A DNA stretch of 64,000 nt from Bacteroidales bacterium (GTDB lineage Bacteria; Bacteroidota; Bacteroidia; Bacteroidales; UBA7332). The translations under genes and the position numbers were made by a program. Positions 39,401 to 48,308 of the stretch are shown here, piece after piece. The stretch covers positions 310,001-374,000 of the forward strand of contig JAQTZA010000001.1 of assembly GCA_028687995.1 (NCBI GenBank), read 5' to 3'. The notes below the pieces were generated by a model. That model was not told the DNA's origin. It did no database searches and worked only from the letters and a program-made list of their open reading frames with translations. How positions within the stretch are numbered: position 1 is the first letter of the stretch; each line of letters opens with the position of its first letter.

Positions 39401-39783
39401 TTGAGGGGCGATGGTTCGTATTCGGTAAGGGTGTAAGGTTTTTCGGCACTGGTATATTGTGTATTTTTCAGCCCGAAGAAAGCCGTGGTATCAACATAAG
39501 TACCCGTTGCCCCAGTTGCCGGAACAGGCAGCCACGTTTTGTAGTCTCGTCCGAGACCGTCGTATTGGATCATACTCACCAAATCTTTCCCTTGCGAAGT
39601 GATTCCTTTTTGTATTGTCTCTACTGGGCGTCCGAGGCCGTCGAAGTATTGAATCTGATCGATAAAAGTACTCGCATCATCTTTGGTATAAGTGCGAGTA
39701 AGGATGTAGTTTTGGTCTGTGCTTTGTGCCCATACTCCGAGAGTCACAAGCAGAAGCAGAAGGATATTATATATACGTTTCAT
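36454..39783 (-). CDS. RHS repeat-associated core domain protein (polymorphic toxin)
   Basis: Signal peptide, many YD repeats (YDxxGR), RHS core (YRKDHTGDNREVW..YNGKEFIEMHGYD..DPSAEKDYSTSPYAFCGNNPVNRIDPDG), short basic C-terminal tip. Confidence 0.93.
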   Translation of the reverse strand: MKRIYNILLLLLVTLGVWAQSTDQNYILTRTYTKDDASTFIDQIQYFDGLGRPVETIQKGITSQGKDLVSMIQYDGLGRDYKTWLPVPATGATGTYVDTTAFFGLKNTQYTSAEKPYTLTEYEPSPLNRVTGQYGAGTAWYANSKKVATAYQTNIANEVAYYYVNSSNKLQRAGYYTIATLYKTVVTDEDGKPTTEYKDKLGQVVMKQNSTDVRTYYVNDDFGRLRYVIPPEAADRLTSDGVIEDNNNALVWYGYLYQYDERGNSIMKRLPGCDPIWMVYDKADRMVLSQDGNQRRKKQTNKKQWSVTKYDVFGRVLYTGITYIDSTKTLTALGTDYKTQLITETYDGSIGFYNTGYTCTGSITPVQPLTVNYYDNYFFRKQQTTIDTTKLIYSTPPLGFDPQYTNTKGLMTGSRTYILDNTSTNYTATALYYDDRGRVVQSHSSNHLGGFDVVYNHYSFTGKVLQTLKNHNIAGTTPVPELYTYTYDNAERQKITTYKYNSQTPVVLSNMSYDELGRLQYNYRHTNADTVRYTYNIRNWPTLLQSGAFKEELFYNGFATTKATPCYNGNIAYSTWTYGTSRRAYTYVYDQLNRLTNADGYQLAGSSFFNLGYNEAFTFDKMGNIMTLQRKKGTTLIDNLGNYNSSLIAYSGNQMMAVTDYAGSQNQYATKEYNNKNLITNDFAYDKNGNMTMDLDRDIVTIRYNILNLPDTIQFKNGNQITNKYDASGRKLKTDYFTMEVPLSNPMTPGSVGNWAWTWDVIDETGTDYIDNFEYTTYGSSPYQHDLSRVGNAEGYYSPSGTAYSNHYLYYRKDHTGDNREVWDAITNTTVQRTQYYASGLPWDAGLGTSVQNRKYNGKEFIEMHGYDVSDLGWRTLHHAKMRFDAFDPSAEKDYSTSPYAFCGNNPVNRIDPDGLFSTSSKDIFDFSFQNEGLESPFQANLDQYYRNHTFDYQEEKPTTSPTITYDSSSGKNRSSSKAGDNKAENKASAVIPVALTIGEAVRDIEIVIEVGATAVITGALAILAVTLTGDTDSRERVLNNATDSGKNERHGDRGRTKTKVEKQLQDLEAQLQGATGTEKKKIKQKIKNIEENAAKNEKGEEHSRGNKR

Positions 39784-39837
39784 ACGCTTTGTTTTTTTTC
39801 GTTATTGATCCTCATCTTTGTCATATACTATAGATTA

Positions 39838-42800
39838 TTAGTGATTATAGTTATAATCAATTTTTTGGAGAAGTTTTAAATTATTATCTTTTTTCGTAAC
39901 CAGTCTTCCATAGATATCATACTCATAATAGGTTGTAATTCCTCTTGAATTTGTACTAGAAGTTATTCCCAAAAGCGGATTATATGTAAAAGTTTCCACT
40001 AGTGCATTCGGCGGTAGATTTAACCTTAAGGTTTGATTAAAAGTACTCCAATTGTTTCTTTGAGCTGAAGTAGTCAAGTTTCCAACAGAATTAATCATGA
40101 AACTTTGTATATTAGATTGAATAGAGTTTACCGTATTTTTCAAAGTAATATAATCTACATTTTGAACTTTAATGATTGGTTGAGTTTCATTGTAAGACCA
40201 AATAAACGATGTTTTTAGGCCCGAATCGTCCGAAAATTGAGACAATTTTTTATCATATTCATAACTTAAAGTATGAGTGAAATTTAATCCACTTGGAGCA
40301 ATCTCCTTCTTGAATAAAGAGAAAAGAGGAATTTGTTCATTATTGTTAAATATGTTTGTAAAAAACCGACTTACTTGAATAGTATTTTTCTCCTTATAAG
40401 TAGTTTTAAGGTCTATTTTAATCTCTTTTTCTATCAAGGGAGATAATATGTTATATTGTTTCATGCTGTAGCAGTCTGTATTGTTAGCAGCCAAATCGTA
40501 TGGGTATTTATTCAGTGTTAATGATTGTCTTCCATCGCTATTTATCATTGAATCCTTTATTATTTGACCTATCTGATTATACTTATAATAGTGCTCCTCT
40601 ACAATATTATTTGGATTTACTATTGTATATTTTTCAAGTTGAATTATATGTGTTGGTATGGTATATAAGCACCCTTCACCATACGCATTACCCAGACGCG
40701 CAGGTTCTAACATATCGCAATCATTGGGAAGATCGGTGAAAGGATTATACATTTTGTGATTAATGTAAACTGATCCAAAGATCATACTACCATATGGATT
40801 TTTTATATATGAATATTCATATAGCACTTTATGTAGCAACGAATTATTGATATCATAATCTATTTTTTCCCTAGTTTTCCCATTCAACGGTTGATCCCAT
40901 AGAGGAGCTCCCAAAGCGTAGTCGTTCATGTGATATACATCGGTTACTTGATTATGAAAGTTGTAAACCGTTTTACCTTGTGGGTACGAACTCCCTCCAT
41001 TAAACCAATTAGAATCGCCTTCCTTATGTATTGTTACAGAGTTATACCCAACCGTTGAACCTACAGAATAACTGTTTTCTGGATATTTATTTGAAGAAAC
41101 AATTTCATAATCATCATGGAATACAAACACATATGTTGTGCAAGTTGGTTGTCCAATAAATCCATTAATGAAATGATTATTGTATAATATATGATGGAAT
41201 TTTAGTGGAGTCATTAATTTGCCAGTAGTCGATCCTGTTAAATCATTTCCTTCATCATAATCATATTTATATATCAGGCTTGGTGTTATGGCTTTATTGT
41301 CAAATAATAATTCACGTTTTACACGCAAACCACCTCCATAGCTATATTTAAAACTAGTGGGGAAAAGGGTATTGAATGCAATTTTGGAATAAGTAGAGAT
41401 GTGTTTTGAACTGGCAAAATCTTGAGGTCCTAAATTATCATTTATATGAACACTTATAGAATAGTTTTCGGATGATGGTTCTAGTTCCGTTTCAAAATCA
41501 ATATCTAATATATTTTGATTATATTGTCCAGAAAGATCCCATCGCTTTATTAAGGTGGTGAATCTTCGTAGTTCAATATAAGCATCTTGTATGTCGGCAT
41601 ATGTGCCTACTCCGCGATTGATTTGACCAACGATTTTGACACGAGTTGGCTGATTTATGTAAAACTGATAACTGGTTTGATCGTTTAAACTATTTTGATC
41701 GTTTACTCTCACAGCATTTGTCATATCAAACTCTATTTTTTTTAGTTGTTCTGTTGATAAATGTCTCTCATTATTAAATGTATTGGGTTCATACTCAATA
41801 ACTCTAATACCTCCAGTTGGGTATGTAATTTTGTTAAGCAATCCTGCCTTCGAAAATATTTGGCTGGGGGCGCGATTTGCACCTATTGAATATTCTGGTA
41901 CAGGAAAGTCAGCAAAATTAACGCCTACATTTTTTAAGTTGGGGATAATAGTATTATTTGTAATTTCACCATTGTAATAACCCCAATAATCGATTGCATA
42001 AGAGGTTTTCACTGGCAGACCTGATTCATATTCAAAACTATAAGCAGGCAGACCAACCTCACCTAACGATTTCAATATTAATCTTTTGGATTGTTTATTA
42101 ATATTGAAATCAACATCATTATTGATATAATATGTGCCATTGAGTGGAGATGTATTGTAGTTATATTTAAATTCAAAATTCTTTTTTTCCCCAGTTTCAC
42201 TATTTTCAATTTCTATTGATTGTAATTTTCTTTCATTCGGTAAATCTTCCCGTCGTTCAATAGCAAAGTCGTTAACATTGAATCTAACTATAAAATTTGG
42301 TGTCCGTATTTGGTCTATTGTTGCAATTTCGTAAGTCGACTTTATCATTTTCGGAGAATATCCATTTATAATAGACTCTCGTCCCCGATACATTGAAGCT
42401 GTTAGAAAATCGAATCTCTTACTAGCATCCGTGCGATAGCTCAATATGACAGGCATTCCGTCGTGGGTTAATATTTGTGTAAGATGAGAATTCCTAGATG
42501 TCATAATATATGGATTCGTTTCATTAGAAATAGTGGTACTTTTTGTAAACAAAAATATGTTTCCATCTGGATCTGTTGCTTTCCAATCAATTCCATTACT
42601 CATTTTTTCAAATTTAATGTTGCAACCCTCATCTAATGGATGAACCTTTTGATCAGCCGGATCTATATAAAATTTTCCACTGTAATTCAAAAAATTGTAG
42701 TAATAAGTGTCTGGTCTTAGATTTCCATTTTCTGCTAAATTTGGAATGCTACTTTGTAGATTGAGTGTAAAACATAAACCACCAGGAGGTGTACCTGGAT

Positions 42801-43296
42801 TAGCTAGTGAAACAGAGTTAGTCGTTGCGTAATAATCTAATATTGAGGTTTGACTTTTTAGATAATTTGCTACGGTATTCCAGTAATCTGTATTTACATC
42901 AAGCTTTCCTTCAACGATCTGAGTTATCATTCCTCCAACATTTAAATTCCAACCCAACCCAACCCAACTTGCTTCTTCATTAACTTTTACGCCAGTCGTG
43001 TTATATCGCATAGATATTGGTATTTTTACGCTCCCATCTTCAATGGTATAGATTGGTATAGATATATCAATACTTCCGTTAAAAAGATTCACTTGATTAT
43101 CAATAAATTTCATAAATGATGAAGCATCAGGTGTTTTTATTATAGGTAAATCATACGATATTGTACGATTATTGAGTTGTTGAGCATCTATATCATTTAT
43201 AATAATCAGATTTACTATAATAGAGACAAGTAATAGTATGTAGAAATTGCATATACTGCTATTGCAGACAAAAACTTGAACTTTACGCTTTTTCAT
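39838..43296 (-). CDS. Large Rhs-associated secreted protein
   Basis: PISMRYNTTGVKVNEEASWVGLGWNLNVGGMITQ N-terminal region; YD-like end YYEYDIYGRLVTKKDNN; tandem with Rhs. Confidence 0.75.
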   Translation of the reverse strand: MKKRKVQVFVCNSSICNFYILLLVSIIVNLIIINDIDAQQLNNRTISYDLPIIKTPDASSFMKFIDNQVNLFNGSIDISIPIYTIEDGSVKIPISMRYNTTGVKVNEEASWVGLGWNLNVGGMITQIVEGKLDVNTDYWNTVANYLKSQTSILDYYATTNSVSLANPGTPPGGLCFTLNLQSSIPNLAENGNLRPDTYYYNFLNYSGKFYIDPADQKVHPLDEGCNIKFEKMSNGIDWKATDPDGNIFLFTKSTTISNETNPYIMTSRNSHLTQILTHDGMPVILSYRTDASKRFDFLTASMYRGRESIINGYSPKMIKSTYEIATIDQIRTPNFIVRFNVNDFAIERREDLPNERKLQSIEIENSETGEKKNFEFKYNYNTSPLNGTYYINNDVDFNINKQSKRLILKSLGEVGLPAYSFEYESGLPVKTSYAIDYWGYYNGEITNNTIIPNLKNVGVNFADFPVPEYSIGANRAPSQIFSKAGLLNKITYPTGGIRVIEYEPNTFNNERHLSTEQLKKIEFDMTNAVRVNDQNSLNDQTSYQFYINQPTRVKIVGQINRGVGTYADIQDAYIELRRFTTLIKRWDLSGQYNQNILDIDFETELEPSSENYSISVHINDNLGPQDFASSKHISTYSKIAFNTLFPTSFKYSYGGGLRVKRELLFDNKAITPSLIYKYDYDEGNDLTGSTTGKLMTPLKFHHILYNNHFINGFIGQPTCTTYVFVFHDDYEIVSSNKYPENSYSVGSTVGYNSVTIHKEGDSNWFNGGSSYPQGKTVYNFHNQVTDVYHMNDYALGAPLWDQPLNGKTREKIDYDINNSLLHKVLYEYSYIKNPYGSMIFGSVYINHKMYNPFTDLPNDCDMLEPARLGNAYGEGCLYTIPTHIIQLEKYTIVNPNNIVEEHYYKYNQIGQIIKDSMINSDGRQSLTLNKYPYDLAANNTDCYSMKQYNILSPLIEKEIKIDLKTTYKEKNTIQVSRFFTNIFNNNEQIPLFSLFKKEIAPSGLNFTHTLSYEYDKKLSQFSDDSGLKTSFIWSYNETQPIIKVQNVDYITLKNTVNSIQSNIQSFMINSVGNLTTSAQRNNWSTFNQTLRLNLPPNALVETFTYNPLLGITSSTNSRGITTYYEYDIYGRLVTKKDNNLKLLQKIDYNYNH

Positions 43297-43348
43297 GATA
43301 TTAGGGAATTATATTCTAAATTTATACTCTGGGTTTTCTTCATCAATT

Positions 43349-44398
43349 TTATTTCTTCATCACACCTCTTCTCAACAACATATCGTCCACATGCACGTAG
43401 ATCAGGTATGCGCCGTGGTTGAGAGATCCCATCGGCACGATTGTGCGGTGTTCGCCCGCTTCGAGGGCTTCGGGGGAAGTGGAGCTAAACTGAACGCCCA
43501 TGCTGTTGTGCACCGAAAACCAGATGTTGGCTTGGCGGGTCAGCTTGTATTTGATCACGAGGTTGCTCACCACCGGATTGGGGTAGAGCGTTGCCTCGGT
43601 GAAGACGCCTGCTGCCCCTTCGTCTTCGTATAGACTATCTAAGGGAATTGGCTCTGTCTCGATTTGCGAAACTTGCTTTTCGGGAGGATAATAGAAGGAG
43701 GTAGTAAAGAGGGTAGTGTCGCTGCTGTTCCCCTTTTTGTTGATGGTGGTGCGAATGCTTTCGAACACCGGATAGCGGATGCCGGCGGCGTACCACGAAT
43801 AGGTATCGAGGGTCATCTCTACACTGTCTTTGCCCGTCTGGGTATAGTGGCGCAGGGTATGCACCCGAAGGGCTTTCTTCACTGTTTCGTTTTGTGGTAA
43901 ACGTAACTCGCCCGAGGCATCGGCTTCCACACGGGTAGTGCCTTTCACGTTCAACGCCATGAAGTGACCGTATTGTCCCACTCCTTCGAAATCGCTTCGC
44001 AGGGTATCGCCATAGGCAAAGGGAAAGCGCATACGCAATTCGGGACGAGTATATTCCATCGTGGTCGTGTTGTTTTCGTACCCTACGCCCCACACACTGT
44101 CGGCTTGCTGACGGTAGTAGTAGCGGGTGTTGTGCTCCATGCCACAGAGGCGGAGCATATCGGTGGAGTCGGGAATGAAGTAGTCGAGGGTATATGCCTC
44201 GTTGATGGGCTGCACGGTGCTAAAGTCCCACACCTTACCCAGTCCCGCCGTGCCGGGTTCTTTGTATTCTACTTGTTGTTTGGTGATCTGATCGGCTGCC
44301 CGATAGGCATTGCGCGATGCGGATAGTGCATGAAAGTTTGTGGCTTGCAGGCTAAAACTGGTCGTGCATAAGGTGATAAAGAGAAAGATGTGTTTCAT
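43349..44398 (-). CDS. Secreted protein with T9SS type A sorting domain
   Basis: MKHIFLFITLCTTSFSLQA signal; LYPNPVVSNLVIKYKLTRQANIWFSVHNSMG..HGAYLIYVHVDDMLL tail; start placed at ATG 44398 not the upstream GTG at 44476. Confidence 0.7.
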   Translation of the reverse strand: MKHIFLFITLCTTSFSLQATNFHALSASRNAYRAADQITKQQVEYKEPGTAGLGKVWDFSTVQPINEAYTLDYFIPDSTDMLRLCGMEHNTRYYYRQQADSVWGVGYENNTTTMEYTRPELRMRFPFAYGDTLRSDFEGVGQYGHFMALNVKGTTRVEADASGELRLPQNETVKKALRVHTLRHYTQTGKDSVEMTLDTYSWYAAGIRYPVFESIRTTINKKGNSSDTTLFTTSFYYPPEKQVSQIETEPIPLDSLYEDEGAAGVFTEATLYPNPVVSNLVIKYKLTRQANIWFSVHNSMGVQFSSTSPEALEAGEHRTIVPMGSLNHGAYLIYVHVDDMLLRRGVMKK

Positions 44399-44410
44399 AT
44401 AAGTGTTATT

Positions 44411-44518
44411 AATTGAGTAATTGAGTAATTGAGTAACTGAGTAACTGAGTAACTGAGTAACTGAGTAACTGGACACCAGCCCAATTCAATTACTCAATTA
44501 CTCAGTTAATCAGTTAAT
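44411..44518. repeat. 8-bp tandem repeat (ttgagtaa/ctgagtaa) with inverted partner repeats
   Basis: About seven consecutive 8-bp units, then ggacaccagccc, then TTACTCAA TTACTCAG TTAATCAG TTAATG. Confidence 0.85.
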
Positions 44519-44527
44519 GTATTTGTT

Positions 44528-45136
44528 TTAGCTCACCACTTTCAGCACCGGAGCGGTGTAGTCGGTAGTGCCGTCGGGTGTGATGGCTGCCACTCGGAAG
44601 TAGTACTTCGAAGCAACCGTCAGGCCTGCGATGTCGAAGGTGGCTTGCGTGCTGGTACCTGCCTGCATCCATCCGGTTTCGGTGTCGGGGATAGCATCTT
44701 TGGCATATTGCCAAAGGTATGCGCCTGCCTTCTCTACTGCTTTGGCGATGAGTTTCACGCTGCCAGAGTTCGCTCCCTCGGTGACGGCTAATACAGCTTT
44801 CGATGCAGTGGCAGGTTGCTTGGTCAGCTGAAATCCTGAACTAAGGATTTTGACTTCGTCGCCTGCACTGATACGCTCTACATAGGCTGCCAAGATGCGG
44901 AAAATACGATCTACCTCCTCTTCGTCGGCATTGCGAGCGGCAATGGCGGTGTGGCTGCCGTCGCGGGCGGCCAGTTCCGAAGCCTCCAGCTTATCTACCC
45001 CAGCTTTGGCATTTGTCAATGGTTCATCGGGCGATGGGAAAAAGGGATTGTCGGTTAAATCGTTGACCACATTCCGACAAAAAGGAATCTTGGTAGGAAC
45101 AGATAATCGGATAAAACTCAATGATACTTTCTTCAT
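44528..45136 (-). CDS. Fibronectin type III-like domain protein
   Basis: C-terminal FnIII-like WQYAKDAIPDTETGWMQAGTSTQATFDIAGLTVASKYYFRVAAITPDG. Confidence 0.65.
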   Translation of the reverse strand: MKKVSLSFIRLSVPTKIPFCRNVVNDLTDNPFFPSPDEPLTNAKAGVDKLEASELAARDGSHTAIAARNADEEEVDRIFRILAAYVERISAGDEVKILSSGFQLTKQPATASKAVLAVTEGANSGSVKLIAKAVEKAGAYLWQYAKDAIPDTETGWMQAGTSTQATFDIAGLTVASKYYFRVAAITPDGTTDYTAPVLKVVS

Positions 45137-45214
45137 ACTGAATTTAATTTAAGGGTTTTAGAATATAATTAGGAAAATTGATGTCGTACAAAGAGGAATA
45201 ACCAGAATGACAGC

Positions 45215-45520
45215 CTGCATAGGTATTGCGCAAACTGTAATCGGTGCGATGCAAGCTTGCATAGGTGCTGTGCAAGGAGGAATCGGTGCGATGCAAGCTT
45301 GCACAGGTATTATGCAAGGAGGAATCTGTACGATGTAAGCTTGCATAGGCATTGTGCAAACTGTAATCGGTGCGATGCAAACCTGCACAGGTATTATGCA
45401 AGGAGGAATCGGTACGATGCAAACCTGCATAGGCATTGTGCAAGGAGGAATCGGTGCGATGCAAGCTTGCACAGGCATTGTGCAAGCTGTAATACTCCTT
45501 GTGCAAGCTTGCACAAGGTA
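45215..45520. repeat. Tandem 21-bp/42-bp direct repeat array
   Basis: Alternating units around gtgcaaggaggaatcggtgcga and tgcaagcttgcacaggcattg. Confidence 0.85.
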
Positions 45521-45562
45521 GATTGCTCTTTGCACGACTCTTTTCCCGACTTGCACAGGCAC

Positions 45563-45603
45563 AAAAACGCCTTCGAGAAGAAGAGTTAAACTTCTCAAAG
45601 GCG
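45563..45603 (-). terminator. Terminator-like hairpin on minus strand
   Basis: Minus strand CGCCTTTGAGAAG-tttaactctt-CTTCTCGAAGGCG-TTTTT. Confidence 0.65.
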
Positions 45604-46133
45604 TTAATCGAACTGTTGTCGTTGACAATGGCAGCAGAATTCATACGTTACTGATACTTTTTTAATTAATGTCTGTTTTGTTTCTTTAAATTGAATTTAT
45701 AAGCAATCACTCTCATCAAATTTAACTCTTATCATCCTTTTGCTTTATCCACCTAATAATTGGTAGAGACTCAATTCTTTCGTGCTGCAATATTAATATG
45801 GTTTTCTAGAAGTCAATCTAATAAAAATCTCATTTTTTTCTCATTTTTTTCTAATCAACTATGAAGTGATTGTTAAATAAAAGATACATAGCATTATCTT
45901 AATCAGATACTTATCTTGAAAAAGCAATAAATATGAAAAAATGAGGAGATTTGGGCTATTCTTGCACAAAAGGAGAAAGGGGTTCATATTCTGGCTACAA
46001 TTACTCTGATTATTGGAAGAAGTAGTATTTGCCAGTTGACAATTAAAATCTACTTACGACAGCGAAGTGTCCGTAACATAAACAAGGCGGATTCGTAAAA
46101 ATCCGCCTTCATCGAGGTTATTTGTGGGAATAA

Positions 46134-47165
46134 TCAAACGCTCAACGACATCGCATTCGTTATGCTATTCGATAATCGTTGATACAACGCCAACAGTTTT
46201 TTACGAACTACATGCTTATCAAACTGTTTTACCAAATTTTCAGAAAGAATTACCGCATTGGCATAGTAGTGTTTATCTGTCATCATTCTGCGGGTGATGC
46301 CCACGAAATCATTGATATATATTCCGTTCAAATAGGGATGTTCGTACAACGAACGATACTCTTTGAGGTCGCGAAACACCACTGGCAAACCACAAGCGGC
46401 TGCCTCAATGGGCGCTAACGGACAATTCTCTTGTGTGGACGGGAAGAGCAGCATATCTGCGGCAGCATAAATGAGTGGCATGGTGTCGAGGTCGAACATA
46501 CCCGCAAATTGCACATTGGCTGTTACATTGGCAATTCGCTTATCGATGCGGGCAATGCCTTCGGTCATGGCTTTGAACGGTCGGCCGCCTGCCCATACAA
46601 AACGTGCACCAGGTATTGCTTCCGCCACATCCATAAACTCCTCCACTCCTTTTCGTGCCTGCAATTGTCCCACGCCGAGAACCACGAACTCATCATCCGC
46701 TATACCTAGAATTCTGCGCCCTTCGGCTCTCCTTTTTGGAGAGCTTTTCCATCTCTCGGTAGGGATTGGGTTGTAAACTCTTACAATTTCGGTTTTCGCA
46801 CCCGTCTCTTTAATCGCCTCTTCTACTCGCGGTGAGATAGCGATGCAGACATCGGCATACGAATATACTTGTTTGAAATACCATTTAACGAGAGGCATAA
46901 GGAGTTTCCACATCGGCAATGACCCCTTGATTGATTCCGGAATCACGTGCACGGTATGCACCCGGCGACCTTTGTAGAAAAGTCCTTTCAGAAAATAGTA
47001 TGGGCCGTAGGTATGGCAATGAAACACATCGCCCACTCCTTCATTGTTGACTACTACATCTACATCCTGCTTCGATTTCATCAAATCGACATGATCTACA
47101 AAAGCGGTGTGAACGCCATTTCCTTGAATCATGTATTGGGTTTCGGAAGCTATATGAACTTTCAT
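46134..47165 (-). CDS. Glycosyltransferase family 4 protein
   Basis: GVGQLQARKGVEEFMDVAEAIPGARFVWAGG; LLFPSTQENCPLAPIEAAACGLPVVFRD. Confidence 0.9.
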   Translation of the reverse strand: MKVHIASETQYMIQGNGVHTAFVDHVDLMKSKQDVDVVVNNEGVGDVFHCHTYGPYYFLKGLFYKGRRVHTVHVIPESIKGSLPMWKLLMPLVKWYFKQVYSYADVCIAISPRVEEAIKETGAKTEIVRVYNPIPTERWKSSPKRRAEGRRILGIADDEFVVLGVGQLQARKGVEEFMDVAEAIPGARFVWAGGRPFKAMTEGIARIDKRIANVTANVQFAGMFDLDTMPLIYAAADMLLFPSTQENCPLAPIEAAACGLPVVFRDLKEYRSLYEHPYLNGIYINDFVGITRRMMTDKHYYANAVILSENLVKQFDKHVVRKKLLALYQRLSNSITNAMSLSV

Positions 47166-47258
47166 TTGTTTGTTATTTTTTAATTTATTACCACGTAATA
47201 AAGTTCTACACTAGAATTACGGATTGTTTAAGAATTAAATATTCCGCCTTCCGCGGGA

Positions 47259-47390
47259 CTTACTTTTTTTCATGCAAAAAAAAGTAAGCAAAAAATGCTT
47301 TATCGAAAAGAACTCGCTCGCTCGCCCATACAGAATTTGACGGTGTTGCTAAAATTCGCTGATGGGCTACTCACTCTACAGCTTTTCGAT
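47259..47390. repeat. Highly structured intergenic element with terminal hairpin and nested stems
   Basis: CTTACTTTTTTT/AAAAAAAGTAAG; ATCGAAAAG/CTTTTCGAT; GCCCAT/ATGGGC; GAATTT/AAATTC nested in order. Confidence 0.7.
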
Positions 47391-47512
47391 GGTTTGGTAT
47401 TTATTTTTGTCCCCGCTGGGTCTAACAGACTTACATTTGCGATTAAATCAAGGGAGGTTTCAAAAAAATATAACTGAAATAACATTCTTCTTTCACTCAC
47501 TCTATGAAATTA

Positions 47513-48136
47513 TTACGCTTTTGCTGCTGCAATTCGGTTTTGAATCAGCTTGAACAAGATATATCCTACAAAAATTGTCAATGGAATAAAGCCTAAATAG
47601 AGTGGAATTTCGTTGAGATAACCAGAGACTTTTCCCCAATAGGGACCTAACAGATAACCGGCTAAAATATAGAACGTTGCCCACAACGAAGCAGTTGCCC
47701 CAATAATTGGCAAGAAACGTTTCGGAGAAACATTCATCAATCCGGAGATGACGGATACGTAACCTCTGATGAATGGTGATAGTCTGCCGAGGAAAAAACC
47801 GGCTGAGCCAAACGATTGCAACCGTTGACTCAACTTATTAAGTTTCGATTCTGATATTGGAATCCAACTGGGTTTACGGGACATAATTTGTTTTCCGAAA
47901 AAATAGAACGCAATAAAGAGAATGGTGCTTCCCAAGATATCGCCAGCAAACGCAGAAAGAATGGCATAAAAAAGATGTAGTTTCCCTTGAAATACCATGT
48001 ATCCGCTAAAAATCATCACCAATTCGTTGGGTAATGGACTCGGTACGCCAACTTCCTGCAGAAAGACCAGAATGAAGAGTATGTAATATCCGTAGAGCGT
48101 TAAATTATGAATGAAATCGGAAGATAGAATTTGCAT
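47513..48136 (-). CDS. DedA/VTT family membrane protein
   Basis: FLQEVGVPSPLPNELVMIFSGYM; FFLGRLSPFIRGYVSVISGLMNVSPKRFLP. Confidence 0.88.
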   Translation of the reverse strand: MQILSSDFIHNLTLYGYYILFILVFLQEVGVPSPLPNELVMIFSGYMVFQGKLHLFYAILSAFAGDILGSTILFIAFYFFGKQIMSRKPSWIPISESKLNKLSQRLQSFGSAGFFLGRLSPFIRGYVSVISGLMNVSPKRFLPIIGATASLWATFYILAGYLLGPYWGKVSGYLNEIPLYLGFIPLTIFVGYILFKLIQNRIAAAKA

Positions 48137-48247
48137 TGTGCCGTCTTAATTTTGGTTCAAATATCGACACAAAATTAGAGGGCGTATATTAAGGCTTTAT
48201 GACTAATGTTATAAAATTGTGTAACAAATAATTCTACCTGAAACAAA

Positions 48248-48281
48248 AAGTCGCTATCGAAACAATTTCCGATAGCGACTT
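48248..48281 (-). terminator. Rho-independent terminator after pstS
   Basis: AAGTCGCTATCG-aaacaattt-CGATAGCGACTT. Confidence 0.65.
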
Positions 48282-48308
48282 ATAAACAACACTTTTGCTT
48301 AACTCTAA

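Larger units (their letters stand above)
45144..45644 (-). other. ORF with heptapeptide (SLHxxxx) repeats; coding status uncertain
   Basis: SLHNACA SLHRTDS SLHNAYA GLHRTDS ...; open in several frames; a terminator-like hairpin lies inside its 5' part. Confidence 0.4.

Noticed and set aside
44399-44476. N-terminal extension MSSYSVTQLLSYSVTQLLNYSINNTY of the 43349 gene
   Set aside because: Encoded by the 8-bp repeat; a proper signal peptide begins at MKHIFLF (44398), so the extension was not included in the CDS.
45215-45520. Possible CRISPR array
   Set aside because: Units are contiguous 21/42-bp tandem repeats without unique spacers and no cas genes are present.
45257-45589. Plus-strand 110-aa ORF and alternative minus frame 45158-45628 in the repeat array
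   Set aside because: Open frames arise automatically from a 21-bp repeat lacking stops; no independent support for either frame.
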